Assembly: GCA_945787885.1 (NCBI GenBank)
Contig: CALZJF010000005.1
Location: 29,313 to 93,312, forward strand
Direction: 5' to 3'
Length of the DNA stretch: 64,000 bases
From: an uncultured Bacteroidales bacterium
GTDB lineage: Bacteria > Bacteroidota > Bacteroidia > Bacteroidales > Bacteroidaceae
Under the pieces are notes generated by a model that was given only the letters and a program-made list of their open reading frames with translations, had not been told where the DNA came from and searched no databases. Every line of letters starts with the position of its first letter. Position 1 is the first letter of the stretch. A program made the translations under genes and the position numbers. Shown piece by piece: positions 17,564 through 27,018 of this stretch.

Positions 17564-19900
17564 TCACACCGTCAGCACTGCTATGTAGGCACATATCCAT
17601 GCTATGACGCACTGCCCCACGACCACGAGCCAAGCCCAGCGTTTGCTCAGCTCGCGCCGAATGGCTGCCACGGCTGCCACGCATGGCGTATAGAGCAGGC
17701 AGAACACGAGCAAGGCTGCCGCCGCAGAGGTGGTGAGCAATGCCTCCAATGACCCTGCCGGGAAAAGTATGCCGAGCGTCCCGACGATGCTCTCTTTCGC
17801 CATGAAGCCCGATATGAGAGCCACGACGATGCGCCAATCGCCAAAGCCCAAAGGTGCGAAAACCGGGGCTATCAGGCTGGCAATGCCTGCCAGAATGCTA
17901 TCGGCAGCATCGTCCACCATCAGCAGACGGAAGTCGAAATGCTGCAAAAACCAGATGACGATGCTTGCCAGAAAGATGACGGTGAAGGCTCTCTGCACGA
18001 AATCGCGCGCCTTCTCCCACATCAGCAGCAGCACATTCCGCAGCCGCGGCAGGCGATAGCAGGGCAGCTCCATGACGAAGGGCACCGCCTCGCCCCTCAG
18101 CAGCGTGCTCTTATAGATAAACGTCACGATGATGCCCACGATGATGCCCAGCAGATAAAGCCCGAGCATCACCATTCCGCCGCGTCCGGGGAACAAGGCC
18201 GCGCAGAAGAAGGAATAGACGGGCATCTTCGCCGTACACGACATGAAGGGCGTAAGCAAGATGGTCAGCCGTCGGTCGCGTTCGGAGGGCAGTGTGCGCG
18301 TTGCCATCACCGCGGGTACGGAGCATCCAAAGCCTATGAGCATCGGCACGACGCTACGTCCCGACAGTCCGATACGCCGCAGCAGGCGGTCCATGACGAA
18401 GGCTATCCGTGCCATATACCCTGAATCTTCCAGCAGCGAGAGGAAGAAGAAGAGGAGCACGATGATGGGCAGGAAGCTGACCACCGCCCCCACTCCCGCA
18501 CAAACGCCATCGATGACGAGCGAGCGCACTGCCCCACTGATGTCGAGCCACTCCATGACGTGGCCTATCCAGTACGTCGCGCCCTCCACGCCCATCTCGA
18601 AAATTTCCTGCAGCCATGCTCCCAGACTATCGAACGTCAGGTAAAACACGGCTGCCATGATGGCAAAGAAGGCGGGCAGTGCCGTCCAGCGTCCCGTCAG
18701 TATGCGGTCTATGGCATTGCTCCTGCGCTGCTCCTTGCTCTCGCGGGGCTTCACTACGCACTTCTGGCAGAGCTCCCTGATGAATCCGTATCGCATTTCA
18801 GCCAGTGCGGCAGGCGCATCAAGGTGGCGTTCCTTCTCCATCGTGTGCAGGATATGGTGCATCATGCTCTGCTCGTCCTCGTCGAGCCTGAGACGTTGCA
18901 GCACGTCGGCATCGCCCTCAAGGAGTTTTCCGGCGGCGAACCTCACGGGGAGTCCTGCCGCACGCGCGCGGTCTTCCGTCAGGTGCATCACGGCGTGCAG
19001 GCAACGATGGAGCGCGCCGCCGTGCCGATCGTCGTGCCGGCAGAAGTCCTGTCGCTGCGGGCATTCCTGATAGCGCGCCACATGGATGGCATGCTCCACC
19101 AGCTCATCCACTCCCTCATTCTTCGCCGCTGCAATGGGCACGACGGGAATGCCCAGCTGATGCTCCATCTCGTTGATCAACACGGTGCCGCCGTTGCCCC
19201 TCAGTTCGTCCATCATGTTCAGTGCCAGCACCATCGGGCGCCCCAGTTCCATGAGCTGCATCGTGAGGTAGAGGTTGCGCTCTATGTTCGTGGCATCAAT
19301 GATGTTGATGATGGCGTGAGGATGTTCGTTCAGCACGTACTCCCGGCTGACCTCCTCTTCGGCGGTATAGGGCGAGAGGCTGTAGATGCCCGGCAAGTCC
19401 ACCACTTCCGTATCGGCATGCCCGCGTATCTGCCCCGACTTTCTATCGACCGTCACTCCCGGAAAGTTTCCCACGTGCTGGTTCGCCCCCGTCAGCTGAT
19501 TGAAGAGCGTGGTCTTACCGCAATTCTGATTGCCCACGAGCGCAAACCTCAGCACTTCATCCTTTGCCACGGCTTTGGCTTCCGCAGCATCGTGGAAGCG
19601 TTCGCCCTCTTCGCCCAGTCCGGGGTGCGGGCGTCCGCCCTTGGGGGCTATGCTCTCCGTCTCCACAGGCACGTCGTACGACACTTCTATCTCTGCGGCG
19701 TCGGCCTTGCAGAACGAGAGAAAATAGCCATGCAGCTGCAGAATCATCGGGTCGCCCATAGGGGCAAACTTCTCCACCTGCACTACCGTGCCGGGAATGA
19801 GGCCCATATCGAGGAAATGCTGGCGGAGCTTTCCGCTGCCGCCAACGGCGGTGACGAGCACTTTCTGCCCTGCGCCGATGTTGTTGAGTGTTGTTTTCAT
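17564..19900 (-). CDS. feoAB: Ferrous iron transporter, FeoA-FeoB fusion
   Basis: Inner-membrane Fe2+ uptake protein, 778 residues. Residues 1-75 form an SH3-like FeoA domain, followed by a linker (80-115) and the FeoB part: G-protein P-loop GNQNCGKT (123-130), G3 DLPG (168-171), a helical regulatory region, then many membrane helices from about residue 400 with Gate motifs (for example FGCSVPAVMATRTL and MSCTAKMPVYSFF). Fusion of FeoA to FeoB is common in Bacteroidota. The start ATG at 19898-19900 opens directly into the FeoA domain. A Cys-rich partner gene follows. Confidence 0.95.
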   Translation of the reverse strand: MKTTLNNIGAGQKVLVTAVGGSGKLRQHFLDMGLIPGTVVQVEKFAPMGDPMILQLHGYFLSFCKADAAEIEVSYDVPVETESIAPKGGRPHPGLGEEGERFHDAAEAKAVAKDEVLRFALVGNQNCGKTTLFNQLTGANQHVGNFPGVTVDRKSGQIRGHADTEVVDLPGIYSLSPYTAEEEVSREYVLNEHPHAIINIIDATNIERNLYLTMQLMELGRPMVLALNMMDELRGNGGTVLINEMEHQLGIPVVPIAAAKNEGVDELVEHAIHVARYQECPQRQDFCRHDDRHGGALHRCLHAVMHLTEDRARAAGLPVRFAAGKLLEGDADVLQRLRLDEDEQSMMHHILHTMEKERHLDAPAALAEMRYGFIRELCQKCVVKPRESKEQRRSNAIDRILTGRWTALPAFFAIMAAVFYLTFDSLGAWLQEIFEMGVEGATYWIGHVMEWLDISGAVRSLVIDGVCAGVGAVVSFLPIIVLLFFFLSLLEDSGYMARIAFVMDRLLRRIGLSGRSVVPMLIGFGCSVPAVMATRTLPSERDRRLTILLTPFMSCTAKMPVYSFFCAALFPGRGGMVMLGLYLLGIIVGIIVTFIYKSTLLRGEAVPFVMELPCYRLPRLRNVLLLMWEKARDFVQRAFTVIFLASIVIWFLQHFDFRLLMVDDAADSILAGIASLIAPVFAPLGFGDWRIVVALISGFMAKESIVGTLGILFPAGSLEALLTTSAAAALLVFCLLYTPCVAAVAAIRRELSKRWAWLVVVGQCVIAWICAYIAVLTV

Positions 19901-20168
19901 ATAGCGTCCATTCGTTTTTCCCTGTCTCGGCTGTCGTTCGCATCGCCGTCAGGGTTCCGCGTGGGCTGAATGCCCTGCGCGCAGATTGCAAAGTAAGCAA
20001 AAACTTTGCTTTCGCGCTTATCGGCGGGGGTATAAGCCACCGAAAAACGTGCTCCACTGCCCCATTTTTTCAGTTTCACTTCCTATTTCCGCAGATTCCG
20101 CCCTCGCCATCCGCGCCCCTTCCCTCGCGCGCGCGTATATATATATGGAGAGGGGCTCTCAGTCAGCG

Positions 20169-20265
20169 ACTGAGAGAACGGAACACTGACTGAGGAAACG
20201 GAAGGCTGACTGAGGAAACGGAAAACTGACTGAGAGAACGGAAGGCTGACTGAGGAAACGGAGCA
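20169..20265 (+). repeat. 20-bp tandem repeat, five copies
   Basis: ACTGAG starts recur exactly every 20 bases; unit CTGACTGAGGAAACGG plus four variable bases. Two of the five units read GAGAGAACGG instead of GAGGAAACGG. Confidence 0.9.
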
Positions 20266-20327
20266 GCCCCTTCCGCCCGCGCGCCGCCGTCCATGAGCTT
20301 CGCGCCCCCTTCTCAGAGCTTCCGCCT

Positions 20328-20415
20328 TTCAGGTGGCCATTTTCCGCCCCTTTTTCATCACTTTGCCCCCCGAAAGTCATCATTTTCCACCCCGAAAGTC
20401 ATCACCCTGCCCCCG
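20328..20415 (-). repeat. Family C repeats, 22-bp units
   Basis: On the minus strand TGATGACTTTCGGGG recurs at 22-base steps (two good copies), then two degenerate units ending in TGGCCACC. Same family as 2517, 9826, 40203 and 55756. Confidence 0.7.
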
Positions 20416-20717
20416 CCATGTGGTCAGTCAGGCACTGGGTGTGCAGGCGGAAACGGCGAAAATGCCTGACGAAAAAGCGTTATTGGAAGGAAATGTTTGG
20501 AACATTCGCGATATTTTACGAAATTTGCCCATTATTTTCTCGCGGCAAGAGCTGAAGGAAAATACGAAAACCAAGGCTTTGAATCCAAGTGGCTGTGCAA
20601 AATCATGCTATACGCGCAGGCGTACGAAACGTTTGACATCATCCTTGCGCCGCCTGCTCAGGAAAATAATCTTGCACACCTGCTTACAGAACACTCCCCC
20701 CTTCTCCCCTGAAAAAA

Positions 20718-21596
20718 ATGAAGACAGCACTGATACAAATAGCTTGCACCGCCGATGCCCATGCCAACCGCCAGAAGCTGGCAGCGCGCATTGCAGAAGC
20801 CGCCGCACAAGGCGCAGAACTCGTGGTGCTTCAGGAATTGCACAACACTCCCTACTTCTGCCAAACCGAAGACACGCAGCACTTCGACCTTGCAGAGCCC
20901 ATACCCGGCCCATCTACCGAATTTTTCGGAGCCCTCGCCCGGCAGCACGGTGTGGTCATTGTGGCCAGCCTTTTCGAGCGTCGTGCGGCAGGATTGTACC
21001 ACAACACCGCCGTCGTCCTCGAGCGCGATGGCAGCATTGCCGGACGTTATCGCAAGATGCACATACCCGACGACCCTGCCTACTACGAAAAGTTTTATTT
21101 CACCCCCGGCGATTTGGGTTTCCAGCCCATCGACACCTCAGTAGGCCGCCTCGGCGTGCAAGTTTGCTGGGACCAATGGTATCCCGAAGGTGCGCGCCTG
21201 ATGGCCCTGCGCGGAGCGGAATTGCTCATCTACCCCACCGCCATCGGCACCGAGAGCAGCGACACGCCGGAGGAACAGGAGCGTCAGCGCGAAGCCTGGA
21301 CCACCGTTCAGCGCGGACATGCCGTGGCAAACGGCCTGCCAGTGGTCAGCGTGAACCGCACGGGGTGGGAGCCCGACCCTTCAGGGCAGACTGGGGGCAT
21401 CAGCTTCTGGGGTTCATCGTTCGTGGCAGGGCCGCAGGGCGAGATGCTCTATCGCGCGCCGCAGCACGAAGAGGCGGTGGCCGTGGTGGACATTGACCTG
21501 AAACGCTCCGAAAACGTCAGACGCTGGTGGCCCTTCCTGCGCGACCGCCGAATCGAAGAGTTTGCCCCCTTGGCAAAACGCTACTTGGACGAATAA
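20718..21596 (+). CDS. aguB: N-carbamoylputrescine amidase
   Basis: Nitrilase-superfamily enzyme that converts N-carbamoylputrescine to putrescine, CO2 and ammonia. The catalytic triad is visible as E40 (LQELH), K113 (RKMHIPDDP) and C150 (VCWDQWYPE). The segment DPAYYEKFYFTPGDLGF and the ending ...FLRDRRIEEFAPLAKRYLD are typical of AguB. 292 residues. Its usual partner agmatine deiminase (aguA) is in this window but about 15 kb away on the other strand; in many Bacteroidota the two are adjacent. No arginine decarboxylase is seen here. Confidence 0.9.
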   Translation: MKTALIQIACTADAHANRQKLAARIAEAAAQGAELVVLQELHNTPYFCQTEDTQHFDLAEPIPGPSTEFFGALARQHGVVIVASLFERRAAGLYHNTAVVLERDGSIAGRYRKMHIPDDPAYYEKFYFTPGDLGFQPIDTSVGRLGVQVCWDQWYPEGARLMALRGAELLIYPTAIGTESSDTPEEQERQREAWTTVQRGHAVANGLPVVSVNRTGWEPDPSGQTGGISFWGSSFVAGPQGEMLYRAPQHEEAVAVVDIDLKRSENVRRWWPFLRDRRIEEFAPLAKRYLDE

Positions 21597-21665
21597 AACG
21601 CCATTCAGGCGGACAAAACGCCATGTGGGCGAACAGCCTCCCCCCACGGCCCCCACACAGTCGTA

Positions 21666-21744
21666 AGTAGGCAATAAAGAAAATGTTTTACGGCAAGCAT
21701 AGCAAGAACAATTATGGCTTGCATACTGATTTTCATCACCTACT
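21666..21744 (-). repeat. Internally deleted family B element
   Basis: 79 bases from AGTAGGCAATAAAGAAAATG to the inverted end ATTTTCATCACCTACT. The core hairpin is missing. TA precedes the left end; TT follows the right. It is the only family B copy that points against the downstream gene. Confidence 0.7.
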
Positions 21745-21771
21745 TTCCACTCTCCCCCTTACAAAAGAATC

Positions 21772-23379
21772 ATGCAGCATCTCCGTCAGCTTCTGAGCGG
21801 CATCGCGCTCGCCTCAGTCGCCCTCACCGCGCAAGCTGAGGGTCGCACCGCCACGATTGCCGTCTTCACCCTCAACGATTTCCACGCCGGCATCGTGCAA
21901 GACCTTCGCAAGGGTATCCCAGGCGCACCCTGGGTGGTGCAGACGCTGGACAGCCTGAAGGCCGTCTATCCCTACCACATCACCTTCTCCGCCGGCGACA
22001 ACTTCGGCGGCAGCTTCTACTATGCCGCCACGCGCGATGAGAGCATCATGCCGCAGGCGTTTCAGGACATGGGCATTTCGCTCAGCATCCCTGGCAATCA
22101 TGCCTTCGACGATGGTCAGGAAGCGTTCGTGCGCCGCTGGAGCGACTCTGACTACCGCTCCCGCCACTGGAACTTCAGCTACGTCTGTGCGAACATGCGC
22201 AAGGACGGCGGACAGATGGAGGGCGTTCAGCCCTGGGCGGTAGTGCCCATCCCCGTCGGCGATGCCGACACCGTGCGCGTCAGCATCACCGGACTCATCA
22301 CTGCCAACACGCCCCGGCAGGCGAGCGCGCGGAAACTGGAGGGACTGACCTTCGATGCGCGCTACGACCGCGTGCTCGACTCCCTCGCACGCCTGCCGGA
22401 ATATGAGGCCGTCAGAGGGGCGGACATCCACATCCTCGGCACTCACATCACTGCCCTCAGCCATCAGGGTACGCCCATCTTCGACGATCCCGGGCAAGAT
22501 GCCCTCTACGCCCTGGACCGCGACGATGTGGATGCCATCGTAGCAGCACATTCCCACTCGCTGCTGGCTGACTACATCGCGTGCGGGCGGCCGTACCCCA
22601 TCGTGCAGGCCTTGTGGCACGGCATCTACGTCGGGATGTTGCTCTGCGAAGTGGACCTCGACTCCCATCGTTGCCTGAAGGTGACGCCCCACGTGGTGAA
22701 GGTGAACCCTCATGCTAAGCTGAACGTGAAGGCGGCACGCCTGAAAGCGCAAATCGACGAGCAATTTCAGACGACGCTCTTCAGAGGTCACCCCCTCAGC
22801 GAAGTGCTGACGACGATTCCTGCCGACATTCCGCACGACCGCACTGCGAAGACGGTGGAGACGGGCGTGGGCAGGCTCGTCACTGAGAGTTATGCCGAGG
22901 CTTATCGCCAAGCTGCCCTGCGGGCCGACATTCAGGCTACGGACATCGTGGTGGGCGTGAGCCATTTCGGGAGCATCCGCGCCGGATTCTATGCCGGCGA
23001 CATCACCGTCTGCGATGTGGGCGAGGCGCTCCCCTTTGCCAATCCGCTGCGCTTTTACCGCTACACGGGCAAGCAGCTGAAGGAACTGCTCGACTTTGGC
23101 ATCAACCGTTGCCTGCTGGGACGCATACAGACCAATGGGCTGCGCATCGTGCAGGACGGGAAAGGGGCCATTCGCCGCATCTTTGCCCACGACAACGAGG
23201 GGCGCGAAGTGGAAGTGACGGACGGGACGCGCCTGACGCTCTCCACCGACGACTATATCACGACGGGAGGCGATGGCTACAGCCGGGCGTTCTTCCCTGA
23301 GAAGGACCTCATACCGCTGCCCACCGTCTCCTCCACCGATGCGTTCATCAGCTATCTGAAGGGGCGTCCCTGCAATTAG
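21772..23379 (+). CDS. Secreted bifunctional metallophosphoesterase / 5'-nucleotidase
   Basis: 535 residues with a signal peptide (about 1-22, ending AQAEG). Residues 27-270 form a calcineurin-like domain: the usual DxH metal motif appears as TLNDFHAG and the GNHEFD motif as GNHAFDDG, followed by ILGTHI and AAHSHS. Residues 320-520 form the 5'-nucleotidase C-terminal domain, with GVSHFGSIRAGFYAGDITVCDV and LPFANPLRFYRYTG as substrate-binding blocks. Expected in the periplasm or at the surface, releasing nucleosides and phosphate from nucleotides. The Glu-to-Ala change in GNHAFD is also seen in some family members, so activity is still likely. No neighbour shows a clear link. Confidence 0.85.
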   Translation: MQHLRQLLSGIALASVALTAQAEGRTATIAVFTLNDFHAGIVQDLRKGIPGAPWVVQTLDSLKAVYPYHITFSAGDNFGGSFYYAATRDESIMPQAFQDMGISLSIPGNHAFDDGQEAFVRRWSDSDYRSRHWNFSYVCANMRKDGGQMEGVQPWAVVPIPVGDADTVRVSITGLITANTPRQASARKLEGLTFDARYDRVLDSLARLPEYEAVRGADIHILGTHITALSHQGTPIFDDPGQDALYALDRDDVDAIVAAHSHSLLADYIACGRPYPIVQALWHGIYVGMLLCEVDLDSHRCLKVTPHVVKVNPHAKLNVKAARLKAQIDEQFQTTLFRGHPLSEVLTTIPADIPHDRTAKTVETGVGRLVTESYAEAYRQAALRADIQATDIVVGVSHFGSIRAGFYAGDITVCDVGEALPFANPLRFYRYTGKQLKELLDFGINRCLLGRIQTNGLRIVQDGKGAIRRIFAHDNEGREVEVTDGTRLTLSTDDYITTGGDGYSRAFFPEKDLIPLPTVSSTDAFISYLKGRPCN

Positions 23380-23395
23380 TGCGCACCGGAACGGG

Positions 23396-23552
23396 CAAAA
23401 GCCTATGCACAGACAGACATCCATATACTGACAAACGCCCGTATATAGAGAAACACACATCTATATATAACAGGCGCACATTATATATAATAGGCATACA
23501 CATATATATATAATATATATATGTATCATCAACACCAAAAACCTACCCTACC
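23396..23552. other. TA-rich leader before the propeller gene
   Basis: An unusual tract of alternating TA and CA words (for example at 23462-23470, 23482-23491 and 23503-23522) directly upstream of the next start codon. Similar (TA)n tracts lie upstream of the permease gene (36474) and inside the RND-TolC gene (60137). Confidence 0.6.
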
Positions 23553-24815
23553 ATGAAAAAGACATTACACATGCTGCGCCCTGCACTGCTGGCAGGGCTC
23601 TTCGCCAGCCATTTCACCCTCAGCCATGCAGCTTGGGAGCGCGTATTGGAACTGCCCGGAGCCTGGGGATTCCACGTCTGTAGCAAGACGGGGGCACTGC
23701 TGGCTGCCGACTTCAAGACATATCGCGACGGCGGCATCTATATCTCTGAAGACCAAGGAAAGACGTGGAACAAGACGAACGTAAAGGACTATACCTACAC
23801 TCGCTTCGTAGAGGCGGGCGACTATATCTTCGCCCTCGGCTACGGCTGCCGCATAGCACGCTCTGACGACGGCGGACATACGTGGGAGGTGCTGAACTAT
23901 AGCCGCACGATGGACGGCATCATCGCTGCATCCGACCTCGACTATACGGCGTGCTACGCCATGATAGAAGTGAACGGGAGGCTCTATGCCTGCGACTATG
24001 TGGGCGGAGTAATCTACAGCGACGACTGGGGCGAGACTTGGACGCACACCGCCGACGACCACTTCGTGGAAATCGTGAACAACGAGGGCAAGGGCGAGGA
24101 GAAGGCGCATCAGGTGTTGTACAACATTGAGACTATCAACGGCCGCATCTTGGCTTTCGGACTGGAGTGCGTCTATGAGTACGATGCCGAGCGCGATAAA
24201 TGGAGCACGGTGCGCTTTGACAGTAACTGCATGTCGGTCTCTGTTCACCACAACGGCGCCATCTACTGCGGACGCGCCATCGAAAACGATGATCCTGCGG
24301 CGGCCTTCCTGGAATACACGAGCGATGCGGAGAGCTGGAAACACACCACGCGCCCGGAGGGATTGGTGAGCAACTATGTCCGCTCGCTGGCAAGCGCTGA
24401 CGGCCGTCTCTTCGTAGGCACCATCCGCAATGGGGTTTATCATTCGCCCGACGATGGCAATACCTGGGAAGCCGTGAACACGGAGGAGATGCCGCTGCAA
24501 TTTCCGGGCATTCCCGGTATGGAGAACTATAAGCTCGCCATCCTGAACCTCGGGGCCGACAAGGATTACCTCTACGCGGCTGCCTTCGCCAGCGAATATG
24601 AGCCAAACACTGAGCCGGGCATCTATCGCATTGCCCTCTCCGAACTGACGCTCAAGCCGGAACAAATCAGCACTGCTACCGCTGAAGCGCACTGCACGCA
24701 GGCCTACGACTTGCAGGGACGACGCGCTGACTGGAGCGACACCTCGTCCAAGCAGGCACCGGGCATCTACGTGCTGACGAATGGCACGCGCACGCAGAAG
24801 ATAATCATCAAATAA
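23553..24815 (+). CDS. Secreted Asp-box (BNR-like) beta-propeller protein
   Basis: 420 residues with a signal peptide (1-26, ...SHA). Four Asp-box motifs of the form SxDxGxTW are visible: SEDQGKTW, SDDGGHTW, SDDWGETW and SPDDGNTW, as in sialidase-fold and photosystem-assembly propellers. No catalytic sialidase residues (RIP motif) were found, so it is better seen as a binding propeller. The C-terminus (YDLQGRR ... GIYVLTNGTRTQKIIIK) resembles the short type IX-secretion tail of Prevotella proteins. The stop codon TAA at 24813-24815 touches a foldback element. When that element is removed, the next gene would begin 8 bases later, so the two were probably one operon. Confidence 0.75.
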   Translation: MKKTLHMLRPALLAGLFASHFTLSHAAWERVLELPGAWGFHVCSKTGALLAADFKTYRDGGIYISEDQGKTWNKTNVKDYTYTRFVEAGDYIFALGYGCRIARSDDGGHTWEVLNYSRTMDGIIAASDLDYTACYAMIEVNGRLYACDYVGGVIYSDDWGETWTHTADDHFVEIVNNEGKGEEKAHQVLYNIETINGRILAFGLECVYEYDAERDKWSTVRFDSNCMSVSVHHNGAIYCGRAIENDDPAAAFLEYTSDAESWKHTTRPEGLVSNYVRSLASADGRLFVGTIRNGVYHSPDDGNTWEAVNTEEMPLQFPGIPGMENYKLAILNLGADKDYLYAAAFASEYEPNTEPGIYRIALSELTLKPEQISTATAEAHCTQAYDLQGRRADWSDTSSKQAPGIYVLTNGTRTQKIIIK

Positions 24816-25188
24816 GGTAGGTTCTAAGTAGGTGTTCAAAATTAGTTTTATGTTTGAATGCTCTATTTGGATGCAGATTTTAGTCTTGAAATAAAGGAGC
24901 ATAGCGGGCTATGTGACTGTTTTCAAGGCTGAAAGATGCGCCAAAGAGAGTGTGCAAACATAAATGGCATCAATAAATCTTAGTATAAACTAATTTTGAA
25001 TACCTACTTATAAATTAGCTTGCGATGTATTTGCGACTATCGTGCCGTAGGTTTTTGTTTTTCACGAGGGAGCGTAGCGGGCTACGTGACTGAATGAAAG
25101 ACAAAAACCTACGGTGCGAGAGGCGTGAAGACATCCAAGCAAGACAGAAACACTGCCTTACGTTGAAAACTAATTTATAAAACCTACC
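24816..25188 (+). repeat. Family A element with a family B element inserted in its end
   Basis: Family A starts GGTAGGTTCTA at 24816 and ends at 25188. A family B element (24827-25008, 182 bp) interrupts its left end, with TA on both sides (24825-24826 and 25009-25010). Subtracting B and one TA leaves exactly 189 bp, the length of the intact A copies. The A element is flanked by ATAA (24812-24815 and 25189-25192). Together they fill the whole gap between the propeller and Omp28-like genes. Confidence 0.9.
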
Positions 25189-25199
25189 ATAAACGGAAC

Positions 25200-27017
25200 A
25201 TGAACCTCAGACGACTATACTTGGCTGCCCTCGCTGCCCTGCCGTTGGCGGTTTGGGCGCAGGCTACGCCCTATTGCGCCTACGCCTTCTCGCCGCCCTC
25301 GCTGCCAGAGGGGACGATGGCCTATGATGTCGATGGCGAGACGCTGCATTTCTCTGCCGTACAGGCTGGATTCAATCAGGGCGAGGCGTGGAAGGTGATG
25401 CGCGAAGAGGGCATTGCCACGGAAAACTGGTTTGCTGCCTCTACTTCCAGATATAAGAAAGGGGCGGACGGGACGGTGCATCCTGCCAACGATTGGCTCG
25501 TCATGCCGCCTGTCTATATTCGCGCAGACGATGCTGTGCTGACATGGCGCAGCCGGGCGGTATGCGAGAACCTCAACACGCCCAACAGCTATGCCGTTCA
25601 CCTCTCTGCTTCGGGCAATCAGCTGGAGGATTTCTCTGCCCTCACCCTGCTGGCAGACATCACCGACGATGCCGTAGGGCCGTGGGTGGAGCACAGGTTG
25701 GACTTGGGTGCCTACGCCGGGCGGCAGGTGTGGATAGCCTTTGTCAATACCACGCTGAACGGCGAGACGCTGGCCATAGACGATGTGACGGTGGCAGGGA
25801 GTCAAGGCACGTATGCGTTCGACATTGCCACTCCGCCCTATGAGGTGGCGAACCTGGCCTTCTGTCCTGCCATCAGTTTCACCCAGCTCTCTGACCAGGC
25901 GATGGGGGGCTTCACCGTGCATCTGGAGGAAGCGCGCTCCGGAAAATCATGGACGCGCACGCTGGACCATCTTGACCTGCACGCCGGCGAGAGCACGACG
26001 ATTCTGCTGGGCGAGACGGAGACGGTCAGCACAGGCGACACGCTGCAACTGCGGGCATGGCTCGACTTCGGCACTGACCGCACCGACGTGCTGGAGCGGG
26101 AGGTGGTCTATGTGGCGTTTCGCCCTCGCCAGAGCGTAGTCATTGAGGAGGGCACGGGGGCGTGGTGCGGATATTGCCCACGCGGCATCGTCGCCCTGCG
26201 CCGTCTGAAGGCGAAATATGGCGAGGCAGTGCTGCCGATTGCCGTCCACTATGATGATATCATGGAAGTGGAGGGCTACATCGGGGCTGAGGGCATCTAT
26301 TTCCCCTTGGGATTCCCCTCGGGCGAGGTGAACCGTGCGCACACGGCTCTGCCCATGCAGCAGTATTGGGACGAAAACGGCGAACACTGGACAACACTCG
26401 AAGGGGGATTCGAGACGTGCCTCATCGAGGAGTTGCAGCGATGTCCGAGTGCGGAGGTCAGTGTAGCAGCACACGTTGAGGGGCGCACCGTGCAGCTGAC
26501 GAGCGAGGTGCGCTTCTGCGTGCCGCAGCATCAGGCAGACCTGCGCATGGCGTATATCCTCACGCAAGACGAATGGTCGAATCCTGCCATTGACCAGAAG
26601 AATTATCTTTCGGGCTGCGGCTTGCCGTTCGATGGCTTTGAAGACCTGCCGGGCAGCATAGCGGGCTTCGTGTTCGAGGATGTGGCTCGCGGAGCTGCCG
26701 AATCGGCGTTCCAGGGTATTGAAGGCTCACTGCCAGCAGACATCGAGGCGGAACAAACGGTCAGCCATAGTGCTGAACTGAAACTGCCCTCGGTGGTGAC
26801 GGATGCTGCCGGATGCCACGTGGCGGCACTGCTGATTGACCACGCAACCGGGCGCATCGTCAATGCTGCGCGTGCATCGCTCAACGAGACTGCAGGCATG
26901 ACGGCCATCCACAACGCAAATCCTGCCCCACCTCGCTACTACGACCTCTACGGCCGCATTGCCACCCCGCAAAAGGGAGGAATCTTCCTCTGCAACGGAC
27001 AGAAAATAATTTTCTGA
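25200..27017 (+). CDS. Omp28-like surface protein with thioredoxin-type CxxC
   Basis: 605 residues, signal peptide 1-21 (...VWAQ). Residues 30-200 resemble a cleaved-adhesin / choice-of-anchor jelly roll (NDWLVMPPV, AVLTWRSRA, WIAFVNTT, LAIDDVTV). Residues about 310-480 match the Omp28-related family, with EEGTGAWCGYCPRG, a thioredoxin-like CGYC pair. The C-terminus (YYDLYGRIATPQKGGIFLCNGQKIIF in part) looks like a type IX-type tail. The function is unknown; surface exposure is inferred. The next gene, a LuxR-type regulator, starts 1 base after the stop, so they are almost certainly cotranslated. Its start codon lies 11 bases after a foldback element. Confidence 0.75.
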   Translation: MNLRRLYLAALAALPLAVWAQATPYCAYAFSPPSLPEGTMAYDVDGETLHFSAVQAGFNQGEAWKVMREEGIATENWFAASTSRYKKGADGTVHPANDWLVMPPVYIRADDAVLTWRSRAVCENLNTPNSYAVHLSASGNQLEDFSALTLLADITDDAVGPWVEHRLDLGAYAGRQVWIAFVNTTLNGETLAIDDVTVAGSQGTYAFDIATPPYEVANLAFCPAISFTQLSDQAMGGFTVHLEEARSGKSWTRTLDHLDLHAGESTTILLGETETVSTGDTLQLRAWLDFGTDRTDVLEREVVYVAFRPRQSVVIEEGTGAWCGYCPRGIVALRRLKAKYGEAVLPIAVHYDDIMEVEGYIGAEGIYFPLGFPSGEVNRAHTALPMQQYWDENGEHWTTLEGGFETCLIEELQRCPSAEVSVAAHVEGRTVQLTSEVRFCVPQHQADLRMAYILTQDEWSNPAIDQKNYLSGCGLPFDGFEDLPGSIAGFVFEDVARGAAESAFQGIEGSLPADIEAEQTVSHSAELKLPSVVTDAAGCHVAALLIDHATGRIVNAARASLNETAGMTAIHNANPAPPRYYDLYGRIATPQKGGIFLCNGQKIIF

Positions 27018-27018
27018 T

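Larger units (their letters stand above)
19901..20717. other. Gene-free region between feoAB and aguB
   Basis: 817 bases between divergent genes. It holds the feoAB upstream region (an imperfect promoter-like TTACTTTG near 19986-19996 on the minus strand), a CG/TA-rich alternating tract at about 20128-20145, a 20-bp tandem array, family C repeats, and about 300 bases before aguB in which nothing definite is seen. Confidence 0.5.

Noticed and set aside
18560-19969. 469-residue plus-strand frame
   Set aside because: Antisense to feoAB; no family features.
21814-23460. 548-residue minus-strand frame
   Set aside because: Antisense to the 5'-nucleotidase gene; composition is a shadow of the GC-rich coding strand and no domain is recognisable.
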